This document shows, piece after piece, positions 44,296 to 51,970 of a stretch of 64,000 nt of DNA. Under the pieces are notes generated by a model. It worked only from the letters and a program-made list of their open reading frames with translations, had not been told where the DNA came from and made no database searches. The stretch lies in assembly GCA_002482545.1 (NCBI GenBank), contig DLGF01000014.1, positions 83,268 to 147,267 on the forward strand. The letters are read 5' to 3'. The DNA is from Sporomusaceae bacterium UBA7701 (GTDB lineage: Bacteria; Bacillota; Negativicutes; Sporomusales; UBA7701). Position 1 is the stretch's first letter. Every line of letters begins with the position of its first letter. The position numbers and the translations under genes were made by a program.

Positions 44296-46203
44296 ATGAA
44301 CCGAATTGTTTTTATCTCGCCGTATAAAGATTTGTCGATAATAGCTCAATCCGTCGCGGAGGAATTAGGTCTATATATAGAGGTCTATGAAGGGTGGCTA
44401 GAGGAGGCCGCCAAAATCATTGAAAATCTGGATGGTCCTCCGGTCGATATGATCATTAGCCGTGGTGGTACGGCCGACTATTTGGCTGAGAAGTTCTCCA
44501 TTCCTGTCATCCATGTGAATACAGGTCCATATGAGATTTTAGAAGGGCTAAACGAAGCCAAACAGTATTCACGGAACATTGCCATTACTTCTTCCCGCGA
44601 TCCGTTCGCAGGGCTGCCGCTGCTGCAAAAGGTACTAGACGTTTCCATTATGGAAATTAGGATTACGAGCTTGAAGGACCTCGAAGCCCGGATAGCTTCG
44701 CTTGCTCACCTCGGCAATTATTGTATTGTTGGCGGCGGTCCTACTGTTTCATATGCCCAAAAGTATGGTTTATCCAACGTATTTTTAAAAACCAATCGGG
44801 CGACCTTGCACTCGGCCTTTCTTGAAGCCGATCGCCTTGTAACGCTCCGCAGGGAAGAAATGCGGAAATCCCGTCGCCTGGAAGCTATCCTGAATGCAAC
44901 CTACGACGGAATTATCGCCGTGAATGCAACCGGAGCGATTGAAATTTTTAACAAGGCCGCTGAAAAAACACTGAACCTTCAGGCCTCTGCAGTGCTCGGC
45001 AAAAACATTGTTGATGTAGTTCCGAATTCCCGCCTTGACCGCATCCTTCAGACAGGAGAGTCAGAGGCAGGCGAACTGCAGGATACCGGCAATGCCCGAA
45101 TTCTCACTAACCGCGTCCCGGTAAAATACGGACAGAAAATCATAGGCGCGGTCGCTACTTTTATAGAGGCCGCTAAAGTTGTCCAGGCAGAGCATAAAAT
45201 TCGCAAGGAGTTAACAACGCAAAGCCAGTTTAAAGCCAAAGCAACCTTTTCGGATATTATCGGTGTATCGAAAGTTTTGGAAATCAAAAAGAAAGTAGCT
45301 CAAAATTTTGCCCATTCCAATTTGTCGATCATGCTTTATGGTGCTTCCGGCACAGGAAAAGAATTGTTTGCCCAGAGTATCCACAATGCAAGTGAGCGGG
45401 CAAAGAATCCCTTTGTGGCCGTTAACTGCGGAGCGTTGCCCCCGACCCTTCTGGAGAGCGAGCTGTTCGGCTACGAAGAGGGCGCATTCACCGGAGCACG
45501 GCGCAAAGGCAAGTACGGCTTGTTCGAACTCGCGCACGGTGGGACAATATTTCTCGATGAGATCGATGCTCTGCCTATCGAAATGCAGGGTCGCCTTCTC
45601 CGGGTTGTACAGGAACGTGAGGTCCTTAGAATCGGCGGCGAATCGATCATTCCCGTTAATATTCGGGTAATAGCGGCTTCCAACAAGAGCGCTGAAGACC
45701 TGCTTGCCAAAAACATGATCCGCGAAGACCTTTTTTATCGGTTAAATGTACTCTGGATCGAACTGCCGACCCTGGCCGAGCGCCGCGAAGATATCCAGTG
45801 CCTATGCGAACATTTTCTCCCGCCTGAAAAAAAGCGGGAGATTGGGCCGTTAGTCAGCAGACTGTTGCCATACTTTATAAGGTATAAGTGGCCCGGGAAT
45901 ATCCGGGAATTACAGAATACGATACAGCGACTAGCCTTTTTTGTAGATACTGTCGATCCGAAGGATGATATCACCAAGTTTCTCCAATTAGTGGCCCCAA
46001 ACATATTAAGGGCCGTGGGGGACTACTCCCCTACATCCACGCAGCAAATCCGCCCACAAATGAAAGATTACGAGCACGAGTTGATACTCAATGCCGTAGC
46101 TGAATACAAAACCCTCGATAAAGCTGCCGCCCACCTGGGGATAGGGAGATCGACCCTCACCCGCAAGCTCAAGAAGATCCGGGAAAGCAGGTTAACCGAT
46201 TGA
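44296..46203 (+). CDS. PrpR-type sigma-54-dependent activator
   Basis: This 635-residue activator has an N-terminal PrpR_N ligand domain (about 5-180; SRGGTADYL, IPVIHVNTGPYEIL), a PAS domain (about 200-300) and an AAA+ domain with GASGTGKE, ELFGYEEGAFTGA and the GGTIFLDEID Walker B. It ends in a Fis-type helix-turn-helix (LDKAAAHLGIGRSTLTRKLKKI). The ATG at 44296 has GGAGGGG 6 nt upstream. PrpR_N domains bind small acids or their CoA-pathway products. It most likely controls both sigma-54 promoters at 43.1-43.3 kb. Confidence 0.94.
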   Translation: MNRIVFISPYKDLSIIAQSVAEELGLYIEVYEGWLEEAAKIIENLDGPPVDMIISRGGTADYLAEKFSIPVIHVNTGPYEILEGLNEAKQYSRNIAITSSRDPFAGLPLLQKVLDVSIMEIRITSLKDLEARIASLAHLGNYCIVGGGPTVSYAQKYGLSNVFLKTNRATLHSAFLEADRLVTLRREEMRKSRRLEAILNATYDGIIAVNATGAIEIFNKAAEKTLNLQASAVLGKNIVDVVPNSRLDRILQTGESEAGELQDTGNARILTNRVPVKYGQKIIGAVATFIEAAKVVQAEHKIRKELTTQSQFKAKATFSDIIGVSKVLEIKKKVAQNFAHSNLSIMLYGASGTGKELFAQSIHNASERAKNPFVAVNCGALPPTLLESELFGYEEGAFTGARRKGKYGLFELAHGGTIFLDEIDALPIEMQGRLLRVVQEREVLRIGGESIIPVNIRVIAASNKSAEDLLAKNMIREDLFYRLNVLWIELPTLAERREDIQCLCEHFLPPEKKREIGPLVSRLLPYFIRYKWPGNIRELQNTIQRLAFFVDTVDPKDDITKFLQLVAPNILRAVGDYSPTSTQQIRPQMKDYEHELILNAVAEYKTLDKAAAHLGIGRSTLTRKLKKIRESRLTD

Positions 46204-46471
46204 AAGTTGTCGCTTTATCCAAACACCCACAGAATTGAAGATTCCTAGGTAGTTGCCAAATTCAACTCACCATTGTCCCCAAAACAGACCGAAGATCGTT
46301 TCTGAGTCCCCGGTCCCCTAACAATTATGAAGGCGAGTCATTTCCTGTTCATCCCGTTTTGGAGTACTGGTCTTCATTCTTGATAGCAAAATCCAATCGG
46401 CAACAAGTCGTTTCTCGGGCCAATACTGACGACCATAGGCAAAATTCCTAAGTAATCCGCCGCTATTTTGC
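46204..46471. other. Intergenic region without visible gene
   Basis: I see no gene, clear promoter or hairpin between the PrpR-like gene and the decayed SASP-like copy. Confidence 0.4.
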
Positions 46472-46474
46472 ATG

Positions 46475-46580
46475 TCCGACGCCACCACGGGCGAAGTCGG
46501 CTCGATGGTCAGGGAGGCCATCAGGGCAGGCGATGACCGAGGCCAGAGCCAACGGGAAAACCCGTCAGAACGCCGAATAA
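46475..46580 (+). pseudogene. Decayed copy of the SASP-like gene (copy 2)
   Basis: The sequence corresponds to the 3' half of the SASP-like gene at 38905, from the SDVTTGEVGSMVREAI region to the stop. It has no 5' half, and a net 8-base loss replaces AGCGCGGCGAG with GGG, so the frame breaks after REAI. The original reading resumes in another frame as QAMTEARANGKTRQNAE followed by a stop. Identity is high at the DNA level. It is followed by its own hairpin. Confidence 0.8.
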
Positions 46581-46584
46581 TTGA

Positions 46585-46617
46585 GAACCCGGAAGCTTAG
46601 TGCGGGCTTCCGGGTTC
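46585..46617 (+). terminator. Hairpin after decayed copy 2
   Basis: GAACCCGGAAGC pairs perfectly with GCTTCCGGGTTC around a 9-nt loop, followed by ATTCTATTT. It occupies the same place as the terminator after the intact gene. Confidence 0.75.
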
Positions 46618-46690
46618 ATTCTATTTATTAATCGTTCCATCACACGACCCTGATTGAGTATTCATAAAATATCTTAATTCTTCCTGTTGA

Positions 46691-47341
46691 TTAAAGAACC
46701 TCAGTTGCCAATCTTACCCCCATGTCAAACGCTTTTTGGCAATCAATGGGGAATACCTCGGCTCTTCTCTTGGCCCTCGCTTCAACGTCGACAAGATCGG
46801 CTTCCACCTTGGAGTAATCTTCGAACTGATACGTTTCATAACTAATGAGCGTCTCCGAAGATCCGAATATCATTTTCATTGCCCACTCATTAAACTCAAT
46901 CGGTTTATCCTGCCCCATTTCTTTTAGCATTTTTTCTGACACATTCCCTGTATAAATAAACCCGGTATTCATCTTTTTCGGACAAAGCGAGCGACGGGAT
47001 TCACTGTATCCAAGATACTGAAACAGTAAACGGTCCAGAAAGGCAGCCATTTCACCGCTTACCCGGCCCCAATAGATCGGCGATCCAAAAATCAGCGCAT
47101 CGGCTTGCTCTACTTCTTTAAAGACTTCTGCCAGGCCGTCTTGCACCGGGCACTTGCCAAAGCTCTTTCCGCCTTTGATTTTACAGGCGAAACAGCTGAT
47201 ACAGCCCTTGTAGTTCAGATCATAAAGATGAATCAGCTCGGTTATTGCTCCCTGTGACGCTGCGCCCTCAAGGGCCTTATTTAATAGTGTAGCTGTGTTC
47301 CACGTTTTCCGTGGACTTCCATTAAACGCAAGAACCTTCAT
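46691..47341 (-). CDS. Flavodoxin-like NAD(P)H-dependent FMN oxidoreductase
   Basis: This is a 216-residue NADPH-dependent FMN reductase/iron-sulfur flavoprotein-type protein. The N-terminus KVLAFNGSPRK is the FMN phosphate loop, and IFGSPIYWGRVSGEMAAFLDR the second flavin loop. YKGCISCFACKIKG holds three cysteines that could ligate a cluster or act as a redox pair. The ATG at 47341 has GGAGGGG upstream. It is divergent from an HxlR regulator, which likely controls it. Confidence 0.9.
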   Translation of the reverse strand: MKVLAFNGSPRKTWNTATLLNKALEGAASQGAITELIHLYDLNYKGCISCFACKIKGGKSFGKCPVQDGLAEVFKEVEQADALIFGSPIYWGRVSGEMAAFLDRLLFQYLGYSESRRSLCPKKMNTGFIYTGNVSEKMLKEMGQDKPIEFNEWAMKMIFGSSETLISYETYQFEDYSKVEADLVDVEARAKRRAEVFPIDCQKAFDMGVRLATEVL

Positions 47342-47418
47342 TGGCCACCCCTCCATATGTTTGAAATTTTTTATATCCGTGTTAAAATGAGTATACTATT
47401 GCCGCAACAAGAAATGAA

Positions 47419-47441
47419 GTAGTTACATTTATTGTAGTTAC
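47419..47441. promoter_or_regulatory. Direct repeats in the HxlR/flavoprotein intergenic region
   Basis: GTAGTTAC occurs at 47419-47426 and again at 47434-47441, a 15-base period. It lies 20-40 bases before the HxlR start, a likely operator for that regulator. Confidence 0.45.
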
Positions 47442-47460
47442 TATGTCGGAGGGAAGTTTC

Positions 47461-47796
47461 ATGAGCAATCACTGTGATTCAAGTAATGAAAACTGTATTA
47501 GCCAACTGGAAAAAAACCTTTCAATTATTGGCAGTAAATGGACTCTTCTAATTTTACGGGAACTTGCCAGTGGAACGAAAAGATTTGCTCAGTTGGAGAA
47601 GGCACTGAAAGGCATCAGTCCCAAAACGCTTTCAGTTCGTTTGCAAGAACTCGAAAAAAATAAAATAATTGTCAAAAAAATATACCCCGAAGTTCCGCCA
47701 AGAGTTGAGTATTCTTTTGCCGCTCGAGGTGAAAGTTTAAGAAAGATCCTAAACGATTTATCTGAATGGGGAGCAGAGTACCGCGAGGGGGAGTAA
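47461..47796 (+). CDS. HxlR-family transcriptional regulator
   Basis: This 111-residue winged helix-turn-helix protein fits the HxlR family: CISQLEKNLSIIGSKWTLLILRELA at the N-terminus, then SPKTLSVRLQELEKNKII and a wing ending in PPRVEYSFAARG. Cysteines near the N-terminus (residues 5 and 12) could make it redox-responsive, as in HypR-type members; this is inference. The ATG at 47461 has GGAGGG upstream. It is divergent from the flavoprotein gene. Confidence 0.92.
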   Translation: MSNHCDSSNENCISQLEKNLSIIGSKWTLLILRELASGTKRFAQLEKALKGISPKTLSVRLQELEKNKIIVKKIYPEVPPRVEYSFAARGESLRKILNDLSEWGAEYREGE

Positions 47797-47893
47797 CCGA
47801 TTTGCTGGACAGATAGATCAGCCCTTGTTGATGGGGTGTGAAATAGCTGTTCTTCCGTCTGGTAATTAAGTGTTATTAGGATACAACTCATGA

Positions 47894-47999
47894 TCCGATG
47901 CACCATGGCTGAAGTTGGTTCCATGGTCAGAGAGGCCGTCAAGCGCGGCGAGCAGGCGGAAGCCAGAGCAATGGCAAGGCCCATCAGAACGCTGAATAA
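47894..47999 (+). pseudogene. Decayed copy of the SASP-like gene (copy 3)
   Basis: The sequence again matches only the 3' half of the gene at 38905, starting at TCCGATG, the same point as copy 2 within a codon. One base is lost before GAAGT, nine bases are lost in frame after CAGGCG, and one more base is lost in the AGAGCC run. The original C-terminus NGKAHQNAE and stop remain readable in another frame. Similarity to the intact locus continues past the stop through a hairpin to about 48085. Confidence 0.8.
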
Positions 48000-48005
48000 A
48001 TCAAA

Positions 48006-48036
48006 GCCCCGCAAGTATCCAGTGATACTTGCGGGG
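48006..48036 (+). terminator. Hairpin after decayed copy 3
   Basis: GCCCCGCAAGTATC pairs with GATACTTGCGGGG around a short loop, followed by TCATTCTC. It lies in the same position as the terminator after the intact gene. Confidence 0.7.
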
Positions 48037-48088
48037 TCATTCTCTTCTATAGCTCCATACATCGCACTGGTGCCATGTTCGCAATAAG

Positions 48089-48454
48089 TCACGCATTTCT
48101 CCACTGCGCTAATGCGTTCACTCGTCCGTCAATTGAATGCTCACGGCTGATTCTACTTTTGCCAATCACAAAATGATAGTCAAGCAAAACCGGGCTTCCT
48201 TCAATGCTACCGGAAACTTGAGCGGTAAGAGCCGTCTCGTTGTCCCGCTTCCTAAGCCGCTTGGCGCCAACACTGACTCTATACTTTGCCGTGCTATCCT
48301 CCAGCCACTTTTTAATGGCAGTTTTTCCAACGACCTCTCTTCCCTCGTCCTGGACAACGGCATCCTCGGCAAAACAAGCGGCGCATTCATTACCATCATA
48401 ATTGTTTTTGGCTTTGACAAAATCGTCAATAACAGGCGGCAGTTTTATAGCCAT
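48089..48454 (-). CDS. SnoaL/NTF2-like protein
   Basis: This 121-residue protein has the NTF2-like cone pattern: KNNYDGNECAACFAEDAVVQDEGREVVGKTAIKKWL, then strands ending in LDYHFVIGKSRISREHSID. Such folds bind small ligands or act as isomerases; no catalytic pair is clear. The ribosome site is weak. Its 3' end lies within the downstream part of the SASP-copy-3 repeat. It starts 29 bases after the nitroreductase stop, so the two may be cotranscribed. Confidence 0.75.
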   Translation of the reverse strand: MAIKLPPVIDDFVKAKNNYDGNECAACFAEDAVVQDEGREVVGKTAIKKWLEDSTAKYRVSVGAKRLRKRDNETALTAQVSGSIEGSPVLLDYHFVIGKSRISREHSIDGRVNALAQWRNA

Positions 48455-48482
48455 AGGTTGTACTTCCCGGTCAGGCCGCGAG

Positions 48483-49313
48483 CTATTGCCAAGTGACTTG
48501 TAACGGATTTCTGGCCACTAAGCGATGATAGGCATATTGCGGATAGCCAACCATCATGCCACTGGTCACTTGCATATTTTGCGGCAGGTTCAGCAACGCA
48601 AGGAGCGGCTCATAGCCGGAAGCGGCGCAGTACTCGAACAAACCGGCCCAGCACGTTCCCAGCCCCACAGACGTTGCAAACAACTGCAAATAGGCGAATG
48701 ACAGATAAGTATTATCCCTCCCGGTGGCAAAAGAGTGCTGCTCGGCAACCGCCACAATTAGACACGGAGCAGAGCGCAGGACAACGTCCTCTCCTGTTTG
48801 CCGGTATTGCTCGACCATCATAGCCAGATGGGGCGCGTATTTTGCCGAGGCCATCGCGGGGGAACTTTTCAGCTCGCCTTCGGTCCAATCCATAACGGTT
48901 GCTGAAATCTGCCGCAAAGTATCGGGATTATCCACTATATGATAGGCAACACCCTGCGAGTTGCAGGCAGTCGGAGCCATCCGGGCGATGTCCAGAAGCT
49001 GTGCGATCTTTTCACGCGGCACGCTCTTGGACTGATAGTTGCGGATAGACCGGCGCGACCGCAAAAACTGAGCGGCCCTGCCTGAATCAAGGGCCGTGTT
49101 TTCCTCAATGGGAACCTGATCGGTCAGCGGGGTATTGGTATTATCTAAAGCCCGCTCAGGACAAACAGCCACACACTGGCCGCAGCTCACACAAAGATCC
49201 CGTATTGCCCGCGGTCCATTGTCAGCCATGCCGATAACACCTGGGCAAACGGTGGCGCAAACGCCGCATCTGGTACATTTGCCTTGATCCACTTTGATAA
49301 AATCCATATCCAT
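48483..49313 (-). CDS. Nitroreductase-family protein with N-terminal ferredoxin domain
   Basis: Residues 8-60 hold two [4Fe-4S] motifs (CTRCGVCATVCP and CVSCGQCVAVCP). The remainder is an FMN nitroreductase domain (RRSIRNYQSKSVPREKI, MAPTACNSQGVAYHI, LGTCWAGLFEY, MMVGYPQYAYHR). Such fusions couple ferredoxin electrons to reduction of nitro compounds, quinones or flavins. AGGTGATAG lies upstream of the ATG. A WYL-regulator operator lies 46-67 bases before the start. Confidence 0.93.
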   Translation of the reverse strand: MDMDFIKVDQGKCTRCGVCATVCPGVIGMADNGPRAIRDLCVSCGQCVAVCPERALDNTNTPLTDQVPIEENTALDSGRAAQFLRSRRSIRNYQSKSVPREKIAQLLDIARMAPTACNSQGVAYHIVDNPDTLRQISATVMDWTEGELKSSPAMASAKYAPHLAMMVEQYRQTGEDVVLRSAPCLIVAVAEQHSFATGRDNTYLSFAYLQLFATSVGLGTCWAGLFEYCAASGYEPLLALLNLPQNMQVTSGMMVGYPQYAYHRLVARNPLQVTWQ

Positions 49314-49358
49314 AGTTTTCTATCACCTCATGTTTTTTTCTTTATTGTACACAAGGCA

Positions 49359-49380
49359 ATATGACAACAGTGTGTCATAT
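49359..49380. promoter_or_regulatory. Operator matching the WYL regulator site
   Basis: ATATGAC, eight bases, GTCATAT. The same half-sites with the same 8-base spacing occur in the palindrome upstream of the WYL regulator. It lies between the regulator gene and the nitroreductase. Confidence 0.65.
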
Positions 49381-49385
49381 TACGG

Positions 49386-50294
49386 CTATGGATTATAAAT
49401 ATTTAAGGCTTGTCGCATTCTTTCCACGATGGCTCTTCGGACATGCTCGGGTTCCAGCACCTCAACCAAACTGCCAAAAGATAAAATATAGCCATAAATC
49501 CATTCGCCTTCGGGCAGAGCAACCTTCACAGTAAAGCTACCGTCTTCATTGGGGGTAATGTAAGAATCGTCAAAATAATCGTATATCCGATTCAGTGCCT
49601 TGGGTTGAAAGCGAAGTTTTAAAGATACAAGTGGCTGTGAAAAATCCTTCGCTTTGCGATGTTGTCCGGAAGGTCTTTTCGTTTCAAATGTTTCCGGCAA
49701 TATTTCCAGCTTTTTCAGTCGGGAAATTCGAAAGGTTCTATGCTCTTGGCGCTGTCGGCAAAAAGCCACTAAATACCACGCATTATCTTTGAAGATCAGC
49801 TTTTCAGGTTCAGCATGCCGGCAGCTTTTCTGCCCTTCGGCGTTCACATACTGAAAGCGGATTACTTTTCGCTGCATCAAGGCCTGCCTTATATCGTTGA
49901 ACTTATTTTTTCCGTTAGCCGCACTGCCCCAAGGAGAAAAGTCAACTTCAACCCAATCTTGACTGGAACTGTCCTTAAATATTGCCCCCAGCTTTTCAAG
50001 AACCCTGTCTAATTCCGGATATTGAGTCGCTTGCAGCGTTCTGATCGCCAGCAGCAAACTTTCGCTTTCCTGGCTGGAAATAAGGGTCCGGTTTATCGCA
50101 TAGTTCTCCAGAAGATATATGCCGCCGCCCTTCCCTTTGTTCATATACACGGGCACTCCAGCTTCGGAGAGAACATCTATGTCGCGGTAAATCGTCCTCG
50201 TCGATACGCCGAAACGATCGGCAAGTTCCTTGGCAGTGATGGTTCCTTTATTAAGTAAAATAGTCGTTATTTCAAACAACCGGCTCGTCTTCAT
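49386..50294 (-). CDS. YafY-like WYL-domain transcriptional regulator
   Basis: The 302-residue protein has an N-terminal winged helix (TITAKELADRFGVSTRTIYRDIDVLSEAGVPV) and a WYL ligand domain (about 140-230; RKVIRFQYVN, WYLVAFCRQRQEHRTFRISRL). A WCX-like C-terminal region follows (KVALPEGEWIYGYILSFGSLVEVL). The ATG at 50294 has GAGGTG 6 nt upstream. It is expected to bind the palindromes at 50316 and 49359 and so control itself and the nitroreductase. Confidence 0.92.
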   Translation of the reverse strand: MKTSRLFEITTILLNKGTITAKELADRFGVSTRTIYRDIDVLSEAGVPVYMNKGKGGGIYLLENYAINRTLISSQESESLLLAIRTLQATQYPELDRVLEKLGAIFKDSSSQDWVEVDFSPWGSAANGKNKFNDIRQALMQRKVIRFQYVNAEGQKSCRHAEPEKLIFKDNAWYLVAFCRQRQEHRTFRISRLKKLEILPETFETKRPSGQHRKAKDFSQPLVSLKLRFQPKALNRIYDYFDDSYITPNEDGSFTVKVALPEGEWIYGYILSFGSLVEVLEPEHVRRAIVERMRQALNIYNP

Positions 50295-50315
50295 TTTCAT
50301 CACCTCAAAACAATT

Positions 50316-50357
50316 ATAGCATTTAATATGACATAACGCCGTCATATTAAATGCTAT
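50316..50357. promoter_or_regulatory. 17-bp perfect inverted repeat upstream of the WYL regulator
   Basis: ATAGCATTTAATATGAC at 50316-50332 is exactly complementary to 50341-50357, with 8 bases between. The inner half-sites equal those at 49359-49380. It lies 22 bases before the regulator start, so autoregulation is likely. Confidence 0.7.
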
Positions 50358-50686
50358 ATTCCATCAATATTGAATACTACTTTCACGAATCTGCCACCAA
50401 TATCGTGTTAAAAAGCTGTCTGCAAGGCTTTTAACAAGATCTCGCGACTGGTCCCATCACACCTTGGATGAAGTAAGGCCCAGACGATATCAGAATCACC
50501 CTGACCTCCTACACACGCAATTTGCATCAATACATCCTAGGCATGAGAAAAAACTACTTTGGAATGCCAATGTTTATATCCCAGCAGGATATGGAGTATT
50601 TTGGAAGAAATACGAATTCATGTTAGGAAACCGGCCATATTGGATAAATCCAATCCCAAGATTAAAAGAAAAGTGGAGAATGATTC
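50358..50686. other. Intergenic region upstream of selD
   Basis: No convincing gene. It contains one copy of a 39-base repeat (50394-50432) that can fold as a hairpin (GTTAAAAAGC with GCTTTTAAC). The rest should hold the selD promoter and leader. A 104-codon frame runs into selD but has no ribosome site or recognisable product. Confidence 0.4.
50394..50432. repeat. 39-bp dispersed repeat, copy A
   Basis: The stretch containing CGTGTTAAAAAGCTGTCTGC and AAGGCTTTT is about 85% identical to 53929-53967. It contains a bulged inverted repeat that could act as a transcription terminator. Its origin is unknown. Confidence 0.55.
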
Positions 50687-51718
50687 ATGGTAAAACTCAC
50701 GAATTTTGCCCAATATGGCGGCTGTGCAGGAAAAATCGGGCCGGCAGTCTTGTCTCGTGTGCTGCACCAATTACCTAAACAAATCAATGACAAATTATTA
50801 GTCGGGCTTGAGACATCAGACGATGCCGGTGTCTACCAGTTAGATGATAATACGGCACTCGTCCAGACAGTCGACTTTTTCAGTCCGGTTGTCGATGACC
50901 CTTATACTTTTGGCCAGATTGCCGCAGCCAACAGTCTAAGCGATATCTACGCTATGGGCGGCACGCCATTGACGGCGCTTAATATCGTTGGCTTTCCTAT
51001 ATGTTCCCTGGGGCCGGATGTGCTCGCAGATATTCTCCGCGGCGGCTTTGACAAGGTGGCTGAGGCGGGAGTGGTGATCGTCGGTGGCCATACTGTCGAT
51101 AATCCCGAGCCAAAGTATGGCCTCAGTATCACAGGAATCGTTCGGCCTTCCAGAGTTTGGACCAATGCCGGCGCAAAGCCAGGGGATGTTCTTATTCTGA
51201 CCAAGGCATTAGGTACCGGAATTCTCGCGACTGCTGTCAAGGCTGAAATGTTCCCGCTCGGAGCAGCGGCCGCCATCCAAAGCATGATTATGCTAAACCG
51301 GGCTGCCGCCGATGTGGCCAGGACTTTTACAATTGATGCCTGTACGGATATCACTGGGTTTGGCCTGCTTGGGCATACGTATGAGCTGGCAGCAGCAAGC
51401 GGTGTTCAGGTGGAGCTATATAGTCACTTACTTCCGTTTCTGCCGGAGGCAGCCGATGCCGCCACTATGGGGCTGGTCCCCGCCGGCGCATATGCCAATC
51501 GCGATTACCTGACCCAGGTAACATTTGACGACGATGTCCCGCAAAATATCCGGGACCTGTGTTATGACCCGCAAACATCGGGCGGACTGCTTTTCAGCGT
51601 ATCGGGTTCAGAGGCTGACTCGCTAGTGGTAAAGCTCAAAAACCAGGGAATTGTCCACGCCACCATTATCGGCCGGGTTCAGGCTTGGGGGAAAGGCGAT
51701 ATTCGCATTCGTAGTTAA
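50687..51718 (+). CDS. selD: Selenide, water dikinase (selenophosphate synthetase)
   Basis: SelD makes selenophosphate, the selenium donor for selenocysteine and selenouridine. The N-terminal QYGGCAGKIGP holds the catalytic Cys (C13, equivalent to E. coli C17) and essential Lys; the non-essential second Cys is Gly here. No selenocysteine codon is used. VDFFSPVVDDPYTFGQIAAANSLSDIYAMGG and the C-terminal DPQTSGGLL are diagnostic. GGAGAA lies 7 nt upstream. No selA, selB or selenoprotein gene is in the window. Confidence 0.97.
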   Translation: MVKLTNFAQYGGCAGKIGPAVLSRVLHQLPKQINDKLLVGLETSDDAGVYQLDDNTALVQTVDFFSPVVDDPYTFGQIAAANSLSDIYAMGGTPLTALNIVGFPICSLGPDVLADILRGGFDKVAEAGVVIVGGHTVDNPEPKYGLSITGIVRPSRVWTNAGAKPGDVLILTKALGTGILATAVKAEMFPLGAAAAIQSMIMLNRAAADVARTFTIDACTDITGFGLLGHTYELAAASGVQVELYSHLLPFLPEAADAATMGLVPAGAYANRDYLTQVTFDDDVPQNIRDLCYDPQTSGGLLFSVSGSEADSLVVKLKNQGIVHATIIGRVQAWGKGDIRIRS

Positions 51719-51744
51719 AGAGGAAAGCGAGTGTTGCGTAACAA

Positions 51745-51779
51745 AAGATCTTAGCCGAATAAGTTTCGACTAAGATCTT
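51745..51779. terminator. Bidirectional terminator between selD and tRNA-Glu
   Basis: AAGATCTTAG pairs perfectly with CTAAGATCTT around a 15-nt loop. On the minus strand TTTTG follows. It separates the two convergent units. Confidence 0.8.
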
Positions 51780-51793
51780 CCTTGAAAAATGCA

Positions 51794-51868
51794 TGGTAGC
51801 CCTAAGGGGAATTGAACCCCTGTCTCCGCCTTGAGAGGGCAGCGTCTTAACCTCTTGACCATAGGGCC
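51794..51868 (-). tRNA. tRNA-Glu, anticodon CTC
   Basis: The cloverleaf has acceptor GGCCCTA/TAGGGCT, anticodon stem CTGCC/GGCGG with loop CTCTCAA, T-loop GTTCAATTC and an encoded CCA. Anticodon CTC reads GAG. The gene lies 102 bases downstream of gltX on the same strand, so it may be cotranscribed with its own synthetase. Confidence 0.96.
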
Positions 51869-51970
51869 ACGATATATAGGTTCCAGATTGAATTCTATTA
51901 CTGCCTTATCTGGAAATCTCTTATTATAGTAACTCGTCTAACGGAAAATCGCAAGAGGTACATATAAATA

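Noticed and set aside
50464..50778. 104-codon frame upstream of selD
   Set aside because: It overlaps the selD start in another frame, has no ribosome site, and its sequence looks random.
50687..51718. Selenocysteine in SelD
   Set aside because: The catalytic position is encoded as Cys, and no in-frame TGA occurs near the N-terminus.
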